A stretch of 64,000 nucleotides of DNA. It comes from Chryseobacterium defluvii (GTDB lineage: Bacteria > Bacteroidota > Bacteroidia > Flavobacteriales > Weeksellaceae). Below are positions 46,341 to 54,238 of this stretch, piece after piece; positions within the stretch are counted from its first letter, which is position 1, and every line of letters begins with the position of its first letter. The translations under genes and the position numbers were made by a program. The notes beneath the pieces are model-generated. The model was not told the DNA's origin. It saw only the letters and a list, made by a program, of their open reading frames with translations, and did no database searches. The stretch lies in the NCBI RefSeq assembly GCF_003634775.1, contig NZ_RBXB01000001.1, positions 434,001 to 498,000 of the forward strand. The letters run 5' to 3'.

Positions 46341-47330
46341 TTGGAAAATATATTCAACATCCATACAGAACAGGATTTTCTGGAGGCTTCATTGAAAACA
46401 TTTCGTTATCAGTATGAAAACGTTGAAATATACAGAAGCTTTGTAGACTATCTTAAGATTGATCCTGAACAGGTAGATGAACTGACAAAAATTCCGTTTC
46501 TGCCCATAGAAATGTTTAAAAATCATCAAATTCTTGACAGAAATGCGACTGCAGGGTTGTATTTTCAGAGTTCGGGAACTACCCAAATGAATTTGTCAAA
46601 ACACTTTATTGCAGATGAAAATATTTATCAGGAGAGTATTTATAGGAGTTTTGAACAGTTTATCGGAAAACCTGAAGATTTTATCTTTTTAGGATTATTG
46701 CCAAGTTATCTCGAGAGGCAGAATTCATCATTAATTTATATGGTGGATTATTTAATGAAGAAGTCTTCACAACCTGAAAACGGATATTTTCTTTACAATC
46801 ATTCAGATTTATTCGAGCTTTTGAATACTTTAAAGGATAAAAAAGTAATCCTTTTTGGAGTTTCTTTTGCCCTTTTGGATTTCTTAGACTATTGCCATTT
46901 CGGGCAAAGTGAGAAATCTCTTCATTCTTCTGAAAATTTAATAGTGATTGAAACCGGAGGAATGAAAGGCAGAAAAGAGGAAATGACGAAAGATGAGCTG
47001 TTGAAAATTTTACAGGATGGTTTCAAAACCGATAGAATATATTCGGAGTATTCAATGACTGAGCTTCTTTCACAAGCCTATTCATTAGGGAATAATGAAT
47101 ACCAATGTCCCAACTGGATGAGAATCATGGTAAGAAATGCAGAAGATCCTTTTAGCTATGAGAACATCGGAAGAACCGGAGCGGTAAACATCATTGATCT
47201 GGCTAATATTCATTCCTGCTCATTCATTGCAACACAAGATCTGGGGAAAATAGTTTCTCATGATACATTTCAGATTCTGGGAAGAATAGATCATTCGGAT
47301 ATCCGGGGCTGCAGCTTACTGGTGAGTTAA
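46341..47330 (+). CDS. LuxE-like acyl-protein synthetase/transferase
   Basis: 329 aa of the LuxE (acyl-protein synthetase) family within the ANL-like superfamily. IPFLPIEMFKNHQIL and the SSGTT nucleotide/acyl-binding motif at about residues 74-78 are visible. Further family features are LIVIETGGMKGRKEEM and YSEYSMTELLSQAYS. No luxC/D or luciferase pair is adjacent, so it likely activates or transfers an acyl group elsewhere, for example onto a surface polymer. The start is TTG (46341): no ATG is available upstream, and MENIFNIHTEQDFLEAS is family-like. Confidence 0.82.
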   Translation: MENIFNIHTEQDFLEASLKTFRYQYENVEIYRSFVDYLKIDPEQVDELTKIPFLPIEMFKNHQILDRNATAGLYFQSSGTTQMNLSKHFIADENIYQESIYRSFEQFIGKPEDFIFLGLLPSYLERQNSSLIYMVDYLMKKSSQPENGYFLYNHSDLFELLNTLKDKKVILFGVSFALLDFLDYCHFGQSEKSLHSSENLIVIETGGMKGRKEEMTKDELLKILQDGFKTDRIYSEYSMTELLSQAYSLGNNEYQCPNWMRIMVRNAEDPFSYENIGRTGAVNIIDLANIHSCSFIATQDLGKIVSHDTFQILGRIDHSDIRGCSLLVS

Positions 47331-47365
47331 GAGTTATGAATTATGAGTTATAAGTTATAATGATT
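47328..47365. repeat. GAGTTAT-type repeat (inverse of 38981 repeat)
   Basis: The GAGTTATGAATTATGAGTTA stretch and following TAAGTTATAATG is the reverse complement of the AACTCATA family near comF. It begins at the stop of the LuxE-like gene. Confidence 0.6.
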
Positions 47366-47376
47366 GGTTAATTTTG

Positions 47377-47430
47377 CAACTATCAACTATCAACTATCAA
47401 CTATCAACTATCAACTATCAACTATCAACC
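47377..47430 (+). repeat. Seven tandem CAACTAT heptamers
   Basis: Seven perfect CAACTAT units (47377-47425) followed by CAACC directly abut the ATG at 47431. A 7-bp unit can change copy number by slippage, altering the 5' leader or promoter spacing of the next gene. Confidence 0.85.
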
Positions 47431-47976
47431 ATGTTGAAGATCGAAGAACTTGTTCACGCCTATATTCATGCTCACTGCGATTTTGAAAAAGAAATTGTAC
47501 TGACGAATCATTTCCAGGCTGATTGGGAAGCAGATATCTTAATTATTGATTCTGAAGGTTTCAGTCATGAAATTGAAATCAAGCTTTCAAAGAGTGATTT
47601 TAAAAATGATTTTAAAAAATCTTATCTCAATGCGAATACAGGAGAGAAATTTTTAAAACATGATAAAATTTCCTGTGGGGATTATATATGCAACGCATTC
47701 AGCTTTTTGTTGCCTATGGGAATGATCGAGCATTCCCTCATCCCTGAACATTGTGGAATTATAGAGTTTTATCACGATGTCGATAACTGGAAAACGGAAT
47801 TTTATGGGGTGCGTTCCCCTCAAAAAGTACATCAGGACCCTTACTGGAATCTGGTTGATAAAGATCTTTTCATCAGGAAAATGGCATTGAACTTAATCCA
47901 GCGTAAGATGGAGATCAAAGGAAAGCATGAAGAACTCATATTTAAAAATCCTTTTGATATCAAAAAATTAAAATAA
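47431..47976 (+). CDS. MmcB-like PD-(D/E)XK nuclease-fold protein
   Basis: 181 aa from ATG 47431; the frame also continues upstream through the heptamer repeat (STINYQLSTINYQLS), which is not genuine protein. The segment EADILIIDSEGFSHEIEIKLSKSDFKNDFKK resembles the D…ExK core of MmcB-family DNA-repair proteins (RADVLAI…VEIKVSRADF). A Cys-containing KISCGDYICNAFSF follows. Cytoplasmic, with no signal. DNA binding or nuclease activity is inferred; it could be a structural relative without activity. Confidence 0.65.
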   Translation: MLKIEELVHAYIHAHCDFEKEIVLTNHFQADWEADILIIDSEGFSHEIEIKLSKSDFKNDFKKSYLNANTGEKFLKHDKISCGDYICNAFSFLLPMGMIEHSLIPEHCGIIEFYHDVDNWKTEFYGVRSPQKVHQDPYWNLVDKDLFIRKMALNLIQRKMEIKGKHEELIFKNPFDIKKLK

Positions 47977-48004
47977 AAGCCTGTCGGATTCGACAGGCTT
48001 TCTT
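47975..48004. terminator. Terminator between MmcB-like gene and aqpZ
   Basis: AAAGCCTGTCG (47976-47986), loop GATT, CGACAGGCTTT (47991-48001). Between convergent genes. Confidence 0.8.
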
Positions 48005-48022
48005 ATGATTGTTTATTTCATT

Positions 48023-48742
48023 TTAATCATCAGACTCAACAGCGTCTCTTTGAAGTAAAAATTTGTAGATCAGTCCACCAACGATTCCTCCGAGAATAGG
48101 GGCTGCCCAGAATAACCAAAGCTGGGACATTGCCGCACCACCCACAAAAACAGCCTGAGATAATGATCTCGCAGGGTTTACGGAAGTATTGGTAATCGGA
48201 ATGGAAATCAAATGGATCAACGTTAACGCTAAACCAATAGCAATTCCTGCAAATTTTCCGTTAGCCCATTTATCTGTGGCTCCCAGAATAATGATCAGGA
48301 AAAATGCCGTTAATAGGAATTCAGCCAGGAAAGCTGCTCCCATAGAATAGCTCCTGTTGTTATAACCGGGCATATCGTAGAAGTTCGTGGCAAAAGCACC
48401 TGCTCCTTCTGCAGAATAAGCACCTGCGCCGTTAAGGATGAAGTAAAGAGCACCTGCCGCTGCAATAGCTCCGATACACTGGGCTACAATGTATGGAATA
48501 AGGTCTTTTGCAGAAAATCTTCCTCCCGCCAAAAGCCCGAAAGACACAGCAGGATTGAAATGTCCACCTGAAATATGCCCTACAGCATACGCCATGGTAA
48601 GAACGGTAAGACCAAAAGCTAAAGAAACACCGAGAAGTCCGATTCCGATGTCGGGAACACCCGCGGCAAAAACTGCACTGCCGCAACCGCCGAATACTAG
48701 CCAGAACGTGCCAAAAAATTCAGCAAATAGTTTTTTAATCAT
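48023..48742 (-). CDS. aqpZ: Aquaporin Z
   Basis: 239-aa water channel. Six membrane segments and both NPA half-helices are seen: [16 protein letters not shown] and [16 protein letters not shown]. The N-terminus [30 protein letters not shown] is very close to E. coli AqpZ, including the Cys after GG. His and Arg of the selectivity filter are consistent with water rather than glycerol. A TAAATTTG -7 lies at 48766-48773 on the minus strand. Confidence 0.95.
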   Translation of the reverse strand: MIKKLFAEFFGTFWLVFGGCGSAVFAAGVPDIGIGLLGVSLAFGLTVLTMAYAVGHISGGHFNPAVSFGLLAGGRFSAKDLIPYIVAQCIGAIAAAGALYFILNGAGAYSAEGAGAFATNFYDMPGYNNRSYSMGAAFLAEFLLTAFFLIIILGATDKWANGKFAGIAIGLALTLIHLISIPITNTSVNPARSLSQAVFVGGAAMSQLWLFWAAPILGGIVGGLIYKFLLQRDAVESDD

Positions 48743-48954
48743 ATTGTTTATTTTTAAATGTAACCCAAATTTAAAATTTAAATTTTGAAATAAAAAGTTA
48801 AAATGTAAGATATTTCAAATCAGGGTGAACCGTTATTTTGAATTTAATGAATGGATAGAGAGATTTGTGAAAGGAATATTTTTTGATAAGACTTTATAGG
48901 TGAATTATATACCATAAATGCTTATTTTTCGTTTATTAATTTAAAAGATTCTTA

Positions 48955-49575
48955 ATGAAAAAGTTGTTGAGTTTGATTTTTACATCTTTTGTTTTTACAT
49001 TTTATTATTCTCAGGCTGCCTCAAAAAAATTACCATGCTACGATCTTACGGAAGTATTAAAGGTAGAGCCAACTGCCCTTTACAAGCCTCATTTGGATGC
49101 TTCCAAGAGTTTTGGGGTCAAGCTGCTGAGAGATTCAAAAACCGTCCAAAAATATATCGGTAATGGAAAGCTTCATAAAGTCAAGAAAACAGCAAAAGGA
49201 TATCGTGTGCAGAAGCTCGATTACAGCAGGGCTTACCTGGTTTCCAAAGCTAAGATTACCCTGGAAAAAATAGGAAGCCGGTTCAGTAAGGAAACAAAAG
49301 GGCATACCTTTACGGTTTCTTCCATTACAAGAACCCTGGAGGATCAGTGCAGGCTGAGAAAGGTGAATTCAAACGCTTCATTGGGAATTAGTTCTCACAA
49401 CTACGGAAATTCATTCGATATTTCATATGTACGCTTCAACAATGTTTTAAAGTACAACCCTAAAATGGAGGCCGCTTTGGAGAAAGTTTTAAAATATTAT
49501 GCCAATGCAGGCAGAATTTATTACATCAAAGAAAAGCAGCAAAGCTGTTATCATATTACGGTAAGGAATTATTAA
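48955..49575 (+). CDS. DUF5715 secreted protein, M15-like peptidase fold
   Basis: 206 aa with a signal peptide (LLSLIFTSFVFTFYYSQA). The mature part carries the DUF5715 pattern, which resembles zinc D-Ala-D-Ala carboxypeptidase/L,D-peptidase (M15) sites: SSITRTLEDQCRLRKVNSNAS, then GISSHNYGNSFDISYVRF (His and Asp ligands) and CYHITV (second His). Probably acts on cell-wall peptides in the periplasm; catalysis not proven. Monocistronic, upstream of the accessory cluster. Confidence 0.78.
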   Translation: MKKLLSLIFTSFVFTFYYSQAASKKLPCYDLTEVLKVEPTALYKPHLDASKSFGVKLLRDSKTVQKYIGNGKLHKVKKTAKGYRVQKLDYSRAYLVSKAKITLEKIGSRFSKETKGHTFTVSSITRTLEDQCRLRKVNSNASLGISSHNYGNSFDISYVRFNNVLKYNPKMEAALEKVLKYYANAGRIYYIKEKQQSCYHITVRNY

Positions 49576-49657
49576 CATATATTCAATTATGGGTGAGATA
49601 TTTGCACAAGAAGTTTAGTTTATATAATTTTATGAAACTAAATTTAACCTTGAAAGC

Positions 49658-50386
49658 ATGAATAATTTTACCAGAGAACAGTACGACCTGGCTGTCACTG
49701 AATGGACAAACTGTTGCAGTAATTTTTCAACACTGCAAAATCTGATTCCCACCAACTACGTTTTTAATCTTTCCCTTGAAGACATTAATTGGCTGAAAAG
49801 CAAGAACCAGTATAAAGACTTTTGTGTGGAAATGGGAGTGTATAATAATCAGGTAGTTTTGATATTGGCGGCACTTGACGGAAGCGGCCACAGAAAAGAC
49901 GTAGAAGAATACCCGTATGCTGCTCTTACGGAACTGAGTGGAGATCTTAGATTGGTGGAGACACAAGAATATACGGTCATAAAAAATGCCGTCCTTTCTA
50001 AAGATCTGAGAAAAATTGATAACGATTCGGATATGTTCTTTCCTGTAGCCAATAAGCCATTAATGGAACAGGATAAAGCAGTAGATGCCATAGAATTGTG
50101 GAGAAATGAAGGCGTAAGCTGGTTCTTTTATGAATGCAGCGAATATGAAGGGACAAGAATATTTAAGAAATTTTATGTTCCTGCCGATAACCTTACCCCG
50201 CCAAAAGCAGGACTGAACAGTTTTGTCTGCTCATTTGGTCTGAAATATTCTGATATTTATCAAAGAATGCTTCCTACAATTATTTTCATTTCTTTTTATG
50301 ATGATCTGTCTAATGACGGAAGCATAGAAACCATCTCAAATACTTACGACTGGTCACAGCCATGTCCTCCATTCTGTCAAATATAA
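49658..50386 (+). CDS. Unknown protein, first gene of two-component operon
   Basis: 242 aa, no signal peptide, no family recognised. Features: an N-terminal helix with WTNCCSNF, a KDVEEYPYAALTELSGD region, an acidic middle, YDWSQPCPPFCQI at the C-terminus with two Cys, and many aromatic residues. It ends 6 bp before the next membrane-protein gene, so it is likely co-transcribed with that gene and the histidine kinase/response regulator pair. Possibly the operon's signal protein or output, but nothing in the sequence shows which. Confidence 0.65.
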   Translation: MNNFTREQYDLAVTEWTNCCSNFSTLQNLIPTNYVFNLSLEDINWLKSKNQYKDFCVEMGVYNNQVVLILAALDGSGHRKDVEEYPYAALTELSGDLRLVETQEYTVIKNAVLSKDLRKIDNDSDMFFPVANKPLMEQDKAVDAIELWRNEGVSWFFYECSEYEGTRIFKKFYVPADNLTPPKAGLNSFVCSFGLKYSDIYQRMLPTIIFISFYDDLSNDGSIETISNTYDWSQPCPPFCQI

Positions 50387-50391
50387 AATAA

Positions 50392-51009
50392 ATGTTGGGC
50401 TTTAAAATTATACTGTATCTCAATAATAGTCTCCTGTTATTATCCTTTGTATTGGGTATAATGAAGCTTAAACGTCTGAATAATAAAGAAAAATGGTATG
50501 TCTATTATATCATTTTTCTTTTCATGATAGAATTGATGAATAAGCTGTTTATTTTTTTGGAGTTAAAGAGTATGCCTTTTTTATATCCGGTATACATTGC
50601 GGGAGAATTCTTCATCCTGACTTCTTTATACGCAAAAAAACTTGGGTTAACCCAATACGGGTTTATTCCTTTATCTGCAGTGGCAGGAATTTTTCTTATT
50701 TCAGCACCAAGCCTTGGATTCACCATAGATAATGATTATGCAAAAGTAATTTCGAATATCATTATTGTTTGTTTATCCGGCTATGCACTGGTACAGGAAA
50801 TAAAAGGAAGTGAAGCAGCCAATCGTTTTTTATTGGTAGATGCCTGTATTTTCTTTTATTACTCCGTTTCAGTGTTCACTTTTATTGTTCAGCACCAGTT
50901 GGCTGCACTTTCCCAGCAAAACGCAAGCCTGATATGGGGGATCAATAACCTTCTGTCAAGTGTGGTCTATGGAGCATTAATTTATAAATTTTTAAGATTA
51001 AAGAAGTAA
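50392..51009 (+). CDS. Integral membrane protein next to histidine kinase
   Basis: 205 aa with about six transmembrane segments (residues about 2-20, 36-55, 60-78, 88-105, 115-130 and 145-165), short loops and few motifs. No family assigned. It overlaps or abuts the following kinase gene and may sense a signal for it, since that kinase has only a single membrane segment. This is inference from gene order. Confidence 0.7.
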   Translation: MLGFKIILYLNNSLLLLSFVLGIMKLKRLNNKEKWYVYYIIFLFMIELMNKLFIFLELKSMPFLYPVYIAGEFFILTSLYAKKLGLTQYGFIPLSAVAGIFLISAPSLGFTIDNDYAKVISNIIIVCLSGYALVQEIKGSEAANRFLLVDACIFFYYSVSVFTFIVQHQLAALSQQNASLIWGINNLLSSVVYGALIYKFLRLKK

Positions 51010-51074
51010 CTTTAAATATCAATTTCATTATCCTGTTAATTGTTACCATAGCAATTATCGTCTTTTTTATTCTG

Positions 51075-51788
51075 TTGGGTTACAGAACATTTATTAAAAG
51101 GATTATTAAGGAAAAAAATGCTCAACATGAAGCTGAAGTTCTTCATCAGAAGAATTTGGTTCTGGAAAATATTAAGGCACAGGAAGAAGAAAGAAAAAGA
51201 ATTGCCGTAATGATTCATGATGATATCGGAAACCGGCTTAATATTGTTTCACTATGGTTGAATAACCTGGATACACAGGGAGATGAACTGATCAAAAAAA
51301 ACATATCCGGTCAAATGTCGGCACTCATAGATTCTGCCAGAAGTATTTCCCATTCATTGTATCCTGTGAACCTTGAATCGGTGGGGCTGGTTTTGTATAT
51401 TGAAGAATTAATTGCCAATCTTTCTCAAAGGATCAATATTTCACTACATGTAAGTCCCAAATACCGGAAGAAAAGCATTTTTACAGAAGTACAGCTGTAC
51501 AGGATCATCCAGGAATTTACCACCAATGTCCTTAAGCATTCGGAAGCGACAAGAATCTGGATTTATATCAAGGACAATTCCAAAAATATGGCAGTAGTGA
51601 TTTCGGACAATGGTCAGGGTTTTGACTACGAAGCTGTAAAAAAAGGAATGGGAATTAAAAACATCGAATCCAGAATAAAATCCATGAATGCCCTTCACAA
51701 ATGGAAAAATATTACCAATCACGGAAGCCGTTTAATCATAAAAATACCAATCACCCATGAATCCCCAAATCAAAATAGCATTAATTGA
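51075..51788 (+). CDS. Sensor histidine kinase, HisKA_3 type
   Basis: NarX/DesK-like kinase. The dimerisation helix carries EEERKRIAVMIHDDIGNRLN, with the phospho-His codon at 51216-51218. The ATP domain has EFTTNVLKHSEATRIW (N box), ISDNGQGFD (G1) and KGMGIKNIESR (G2). The listed start, TTG 51075, is the most conservative choice. Upstream the same frame is open back to 50988 and encodes a clear transmembrane helix (LNINFIILLIVTIAIIVFF), but without ATG, GTG or TTG; an ATT (50997) or CTG (51033) start is possible. The response regulator overlaps its 3' end by 32 bp. Confidence 0.85.
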   Translation: MGYRTFIKRIIKEKNAQHEAEVLHQKNLVLENIKAQEEERKRIAVMIHDDIGNRLNIVSLWLNNLDTQGDELIKKNISGQMSALIDSARSISHSLYPVNLESVGLVLYIEELIANLSQRINISLHVSPKYRKKSIFTEVQLYRIIQEFTTNVLKHSEATRIWIYIKDNSKNMAVVISDNGQGFDYEAVKKGMGIKNIESRIKSMNALHKWKNITNHGSRLIIKIPITHESPNQNSIN

Positions 51789-52434
51789 TGATGAGCAGCT
51801 GATCCTGGAAGGAGTGAAAATGTTATTGTCAAACGAAAAAAATATATCAGTATCCTTCACGTCCAACAACGGTCCTCATTTTATCGAAAGCCTGGAACAG
51901 CTTACACCAAAAGATTTTCCCGACATTGCCCTGGTTGATGTCCAGATGGAGCCGATGAATGGTTTCGAGCTGGTGGAAATCCTTAAAGAAAAATATCCCG
52001 ATCTCAAAATTATCATCCTTTCTTCCCACTATAAAACTTCCATTCTCGGATATATGGTGAAATTGGGCGTTTCTGCTTTTTTACCTAAAAACTCAGACAG
52101 GAAAACATTCATTGATGCCATAACTGCCGTATATAAAAATGGAGTATTTTTCACAGCAGAAGACCATCAGATGTTACTTTCTTATATGAACAGCTCTACC
52201 AAGAAAAAAACACTTTTTGAAATGGATGATGAGCTTTCCGAACGTGAAAAGGATGTGGTGAAGCTTATTTGTCAGGAATATACCAATAATGAGATCGCTG
52301 AAAAGCTCTTTATAAGCCCGAGAACCGTTGAAAGCCACCGGCAAAGGATTGTAGATAAAATCGGTGCCAAAAATACAGTAGGTATCGTCATTTATGCCAT
52401 CATTAATAATATCCATTCCCTTGAAAAAATATAG
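51757..52434 (+). CDS. NarL/FixJ-type response regulator
   Basis: 225 aa: a CheY-like receiver (IKIALIDDEQLILEG; phospho-acceptor D61 in ALVDVQMEPMNGFEL; the switch Ser in IILSSH and Lys in AFLPKNSD), and a C-terminal LuxR/NarL helix-turn-helix (LSEREKDVVKLICQEYTNNEIAEKLFISPRTVESHRQRIVDKIG). It overlaps the kinase gene by 32 bp. The next gene, DUF2235, has a conserved promoter motif that is a candidate operator. The downstream TTCCGTA-GAAA-TACGGAA inverted repeat is also its terminator. Confidence 0.92.
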   Translation: MNPQIKIALIDDEQLILEGVKMLLSNEKNISVSFTSNNGPHFIESLEQLTPKDFPDIALVDVQMEPMNGFELVEILKEKYPDLKIIILSSHYKTSILGYMVKLGVSAFLPKNSDRKTFIDAITAVYKNGVFFTAEDHQMLLSYMNSSTKKKTLFEMDDELSEREKDVVKLICQEYTNNEIAEKLFISPRTVESHRQRIVDKIGAKNTVGIVIYAIINNIHSLEKI

Positions 52435-52458
52435 TTCCGTAGAAATACGGAATTTTTT
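52435..52458 (+). terminator. Terminator of the response regulator gene
   Basis: TTCCGTA (52435-52441), loop GAAA, TACGGAA (52446-52452), then T6. It starts one base after the stop codon. The same 16-nt core recurs at 54007-54022, so it may double as an operator (see findings). Confidence 0.6.
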
Positions 52459-52509
52459 ATTTGGTATCTTTTACTCTAGCATGAGTTTCCTTTTCCTTGT
52501 TATTTTGAA
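52438..52509 (+). promoter_or_regulatory. Upstream motif and core promoter of the DUF2235 gene
   Basis: CGTAGAAATACGGAAT (52438-52453), TTTTACTCTA (52469-52478) and TTGTTATTTTGAA (52497-52509) occur in the same order and exact spacing as at 54007-54078. TTATTTTG is a -7-like element; the leader to ATG 52587 is about 75 nt. Confidence 0.55.
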
Positions 52510-52586
52510 AAGTGTTTAGTAATGAAGATGCGTTTGATGATCTTAATGACTTAAACACAATAGACGTATTCTAAAAACACATCATC

Positions 52587-53918
52587 ATGGAAACGAATCA
52601 GATATCCATTGGAATTTTTTTCGATGGAACAGGAAATAACGGGCTCAATGCAACCTCTACTTATAAACCTTCAAAAAACAATGGCAGTTATTACAGCAGT
52701 ACTACCAATATTTACAAGCTTTTCGGGTTATTTACCGGGGATCGGAAAATATATATTGAAGGAATAGGAACATTAACGGGGAAAGAAGACAGTGATTTTG
52801 CCATGGCGACCTGTAAAAATCCGGCAAGATATACAGGATATTCTTCTGATGATAAGCTGGAAAAGGCTTTTGCTTTCGTCAACGAAAAAATAAAAGATAA
52901 GGCCGAAGAATACCATTTTTATGTGTACGGATTCAGCAGAGGAGCCATGTTGGCAAGAACGTTTTGTTATGAATTATTAAAAACAGGATCAAAAATAACC
53001 GGAAATATAAAAGTGAAATTCCTGGGAGTCTTTGATACGGTAGAATCTACCCCTTTCAATGATTACAATGTAAGTATATTACCCGGTGTTGAAAATGCTC
53101 TTCATCTTTGTGCAGTGAATGAGTGCCGGTACTTTTTCCCTTTGACCGGATTTTTTGAAGATTCGGATAATATGAAGGACACAAAAACAGGAACAGAAAC
53201 ATCAGTATGGAAAGAAATCTTCATTCCCGGAGCGCATGCGGATGTAGGCGGAGGTTATCTGGAAGGGCCGCAGTCTGTTTATGTTTCGGCAGATTACAGA
53301 AAAACAACAGATGTTGAAGCTTATGTGGATCATGTAAGAAACACAAAAAAAGATGCAGATGGCAATTACATTTGGAACGAGCTTTTAACAGATTACCGGA
53401 TTGATGAAGGCATATTTTTTTCTCAGGCCTATGTAGCACGGGATTTAGTATATAATGATCTTTCAAAAGTATATGGGAAGCTGGTTGCATTGGAAACCAA
53501 TACCATTGAGCAGGTTTTTAGCACTCATTTTACATCTTCCGATTTTGAAATCGATCCGAAAAAGCATCCTTTTTTAATTGTATTTTCAGAAAAGCTGGAA
53601 AAATATGTAAAAGATCTTTCACCTGAATTGAAGCCCGGGTATAAGTATGATGATTTTGTGGAATATACCCATATTTCAGCCAATTTCGGATTACATAAAG
53701 CGGTTTTGCTTCAACGGTCTGAAAGCGAGATTGACGTTGAAATGATCAATAATAGTCTTAACGTTCCCGGAAATCCCACTATCCATGAACCGGATATTTT
53801 TCCTTCGCAATTTCAGAAGGGAATTCCCTATTTGCAGGAAAGTTCGGTGATAGATTATGCATATGGAACCAATATTCCCAATAATGATATCTGGTACCGT
53901 TCAATACTGATAAAGTAG
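52587..53918 (+). CDS. DUF2235 (Tle1-like) lipase/phospholipase-family protein
   Basis: 443 aa, DUF2235 alpha/beta-hydrolase family, which includes the type VI secretion phospholipase effector Tle1. ISIGIFFDGTGNNGLN is the family N-terminus. The catalytic set is visible: nucleophile S117 in YGFSRGAMLAR, acid D150 in LGVFDTVES, and H217 in PGAHADVGGGYLEG. There is no signal peptide, as in effectors delivered by T6SS. No T6SS structural, VgrG or immunity gene is in the window, so a secreted effector role is unproven. Follows a NarL-type response regulator gene; promoter duplicated downstream. Confidence 0.8.
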   Translation: METNQISIGIFFDGTGNNGLNATSTYKPSKNNGSYYSSTTNIYKLFGLFTGDRKIYIEGIGTLTGKEDSDFAMATCKNPARYTGYSSDDKLEKAFAFVNEKIKDKAEEYHFYVYGFSRGAMLARTFCYELLKTGSKITGNIKVKFLGVFDTVESTPFNDYNVSILPGVENALHLCAVNECRYFFPLTGFFEDSDNMKDTKTGTETSVWKEIFIPGAHADVGGGYLEGPQSVYVSADYRKTTDVEAYVDHVRNTKKDADGNYIWNELLTDYRIDEGIFFSQAYVARDLVYNDLSKVYGKLVALETNTIEQVFSTHFTSSDFEIDPKKHPFLIVFSEKLEKYVKDLSPELKPGYKYDDFVEYTHISANFGLHKAVLLQRSESEIDVEMINNSLNVPGNPTIHEPDIFPSQFQKGIPYLQESSVIDYAYGTNIPNNDIWYRSILIK

Positions 53919-53961
53919 TTTACAATAGTTCGTTACTTTTTTTCAGTTTTAAGTTTAGGCG

Positions 53962-53989
53962 GAGCTGTCCTTTTTAGGGCAGCTCTTTT
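53962..53989 (+). terminator. Terminator of the DUF2235 gene
   Basis: GAGCTGTCC (53962-53970), loop TTTTTA, GGGCAGCTC (53977-53985), then TTTTA. A near copy lies at 54135-54162. Confidence 0.7.
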
Positions 53990-54006
53990 AGGATCTGCAA
54001 GGATTA

Positions 54007-54078
54007 CGTAGAAATACGGAATAAGAAATTTGAGCATTTTTACGCTATTAATTGCTCTTTTTTCATTGTTACTTTGAA
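54007..54078 (+). promoter_or_regulatory. Duplicate of the DUF2235 promoter, no gene downstream
   Basis: CGTAGAAATACGGAAT (54007-54022), TTTTACGCTA (54038-54047) and TTGTTACTTTGAA (54066-54078), offsets 0, 31 and 59, the same as at 52438. It is followed by a 12-codon ORF (54092-54130) and a second terminator, not a full gene. The 320-bp gap 53919-54238 is fully described by terminator 1, this promoter, terminator 2 and the ABC-F promoter. Confidence 0.55.
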
Positions 54079-54134
54079 CTGCTTTAATAAAATGATCCTT
54101 TTTTTTAATTCATACATCCATCATCCTTAAGTTT

Positions 54135-54162
54135 GGGCTGTCCTTTCGGGGCAGCTCATTTT
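54135..54162 (+). terminator. Second terminator, copy of 53962
   Basis: GGGCTGTCC (54135-54143) pairs with GGGCAGCTC (54149-54157), with wobble pairs and a TTTCG loop, then ATTTTATTT. Similar to the DUF2235 terminator, preceded in both copies by TTAAGTTT. Confidence 0.65.
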
Positions 54163-54190
54163 ATTTCTCGGCAGTTCATTTCTTTTTCCG

Positions 54191-54198
54191 TATTTTTG
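54191..54198 (+). promoter_or_regulatory. Putative -7 element for the ABC-F gene
   Basis: TATTTTTG followed by CA, 40 nt upstream of the ATG. No clear -33 box. Confidence 0.45.
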
Positions 54199-54238
54199 CA
54201 CCCGAAAATTCAGTATTAATTCTTAATTATATCATTAC

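Noticed and set aside
46341..47330. Bioluminescence operon
   Set aside because: LuxE-like only. The luciferase-like gene at 552 is 45 kb away and of the general LLM family.
47377..47430. Possible CRISPR array
   Set aside because: The units are 7 bp and contiguous with no unique spacers.
48432..48686. 84-codon minus-strand frame with many Cys and Arg within aqpZ
   Set aside because: Shadow of aqpZ in a shifted frame; the codon pattern follows aqpZ.
52587..53918. Complete type VI secretion cluster
   Set aside because: Only the DUF2235 protein is present; no Tss, VgrG or Hcp genes in the window.
54092..54130. 12-codon ORF MILFFNSYIHHP
   Set aside because: Too short and AT-driven to call a gene. 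Kept only as part of the empty duplicate promoter finding.
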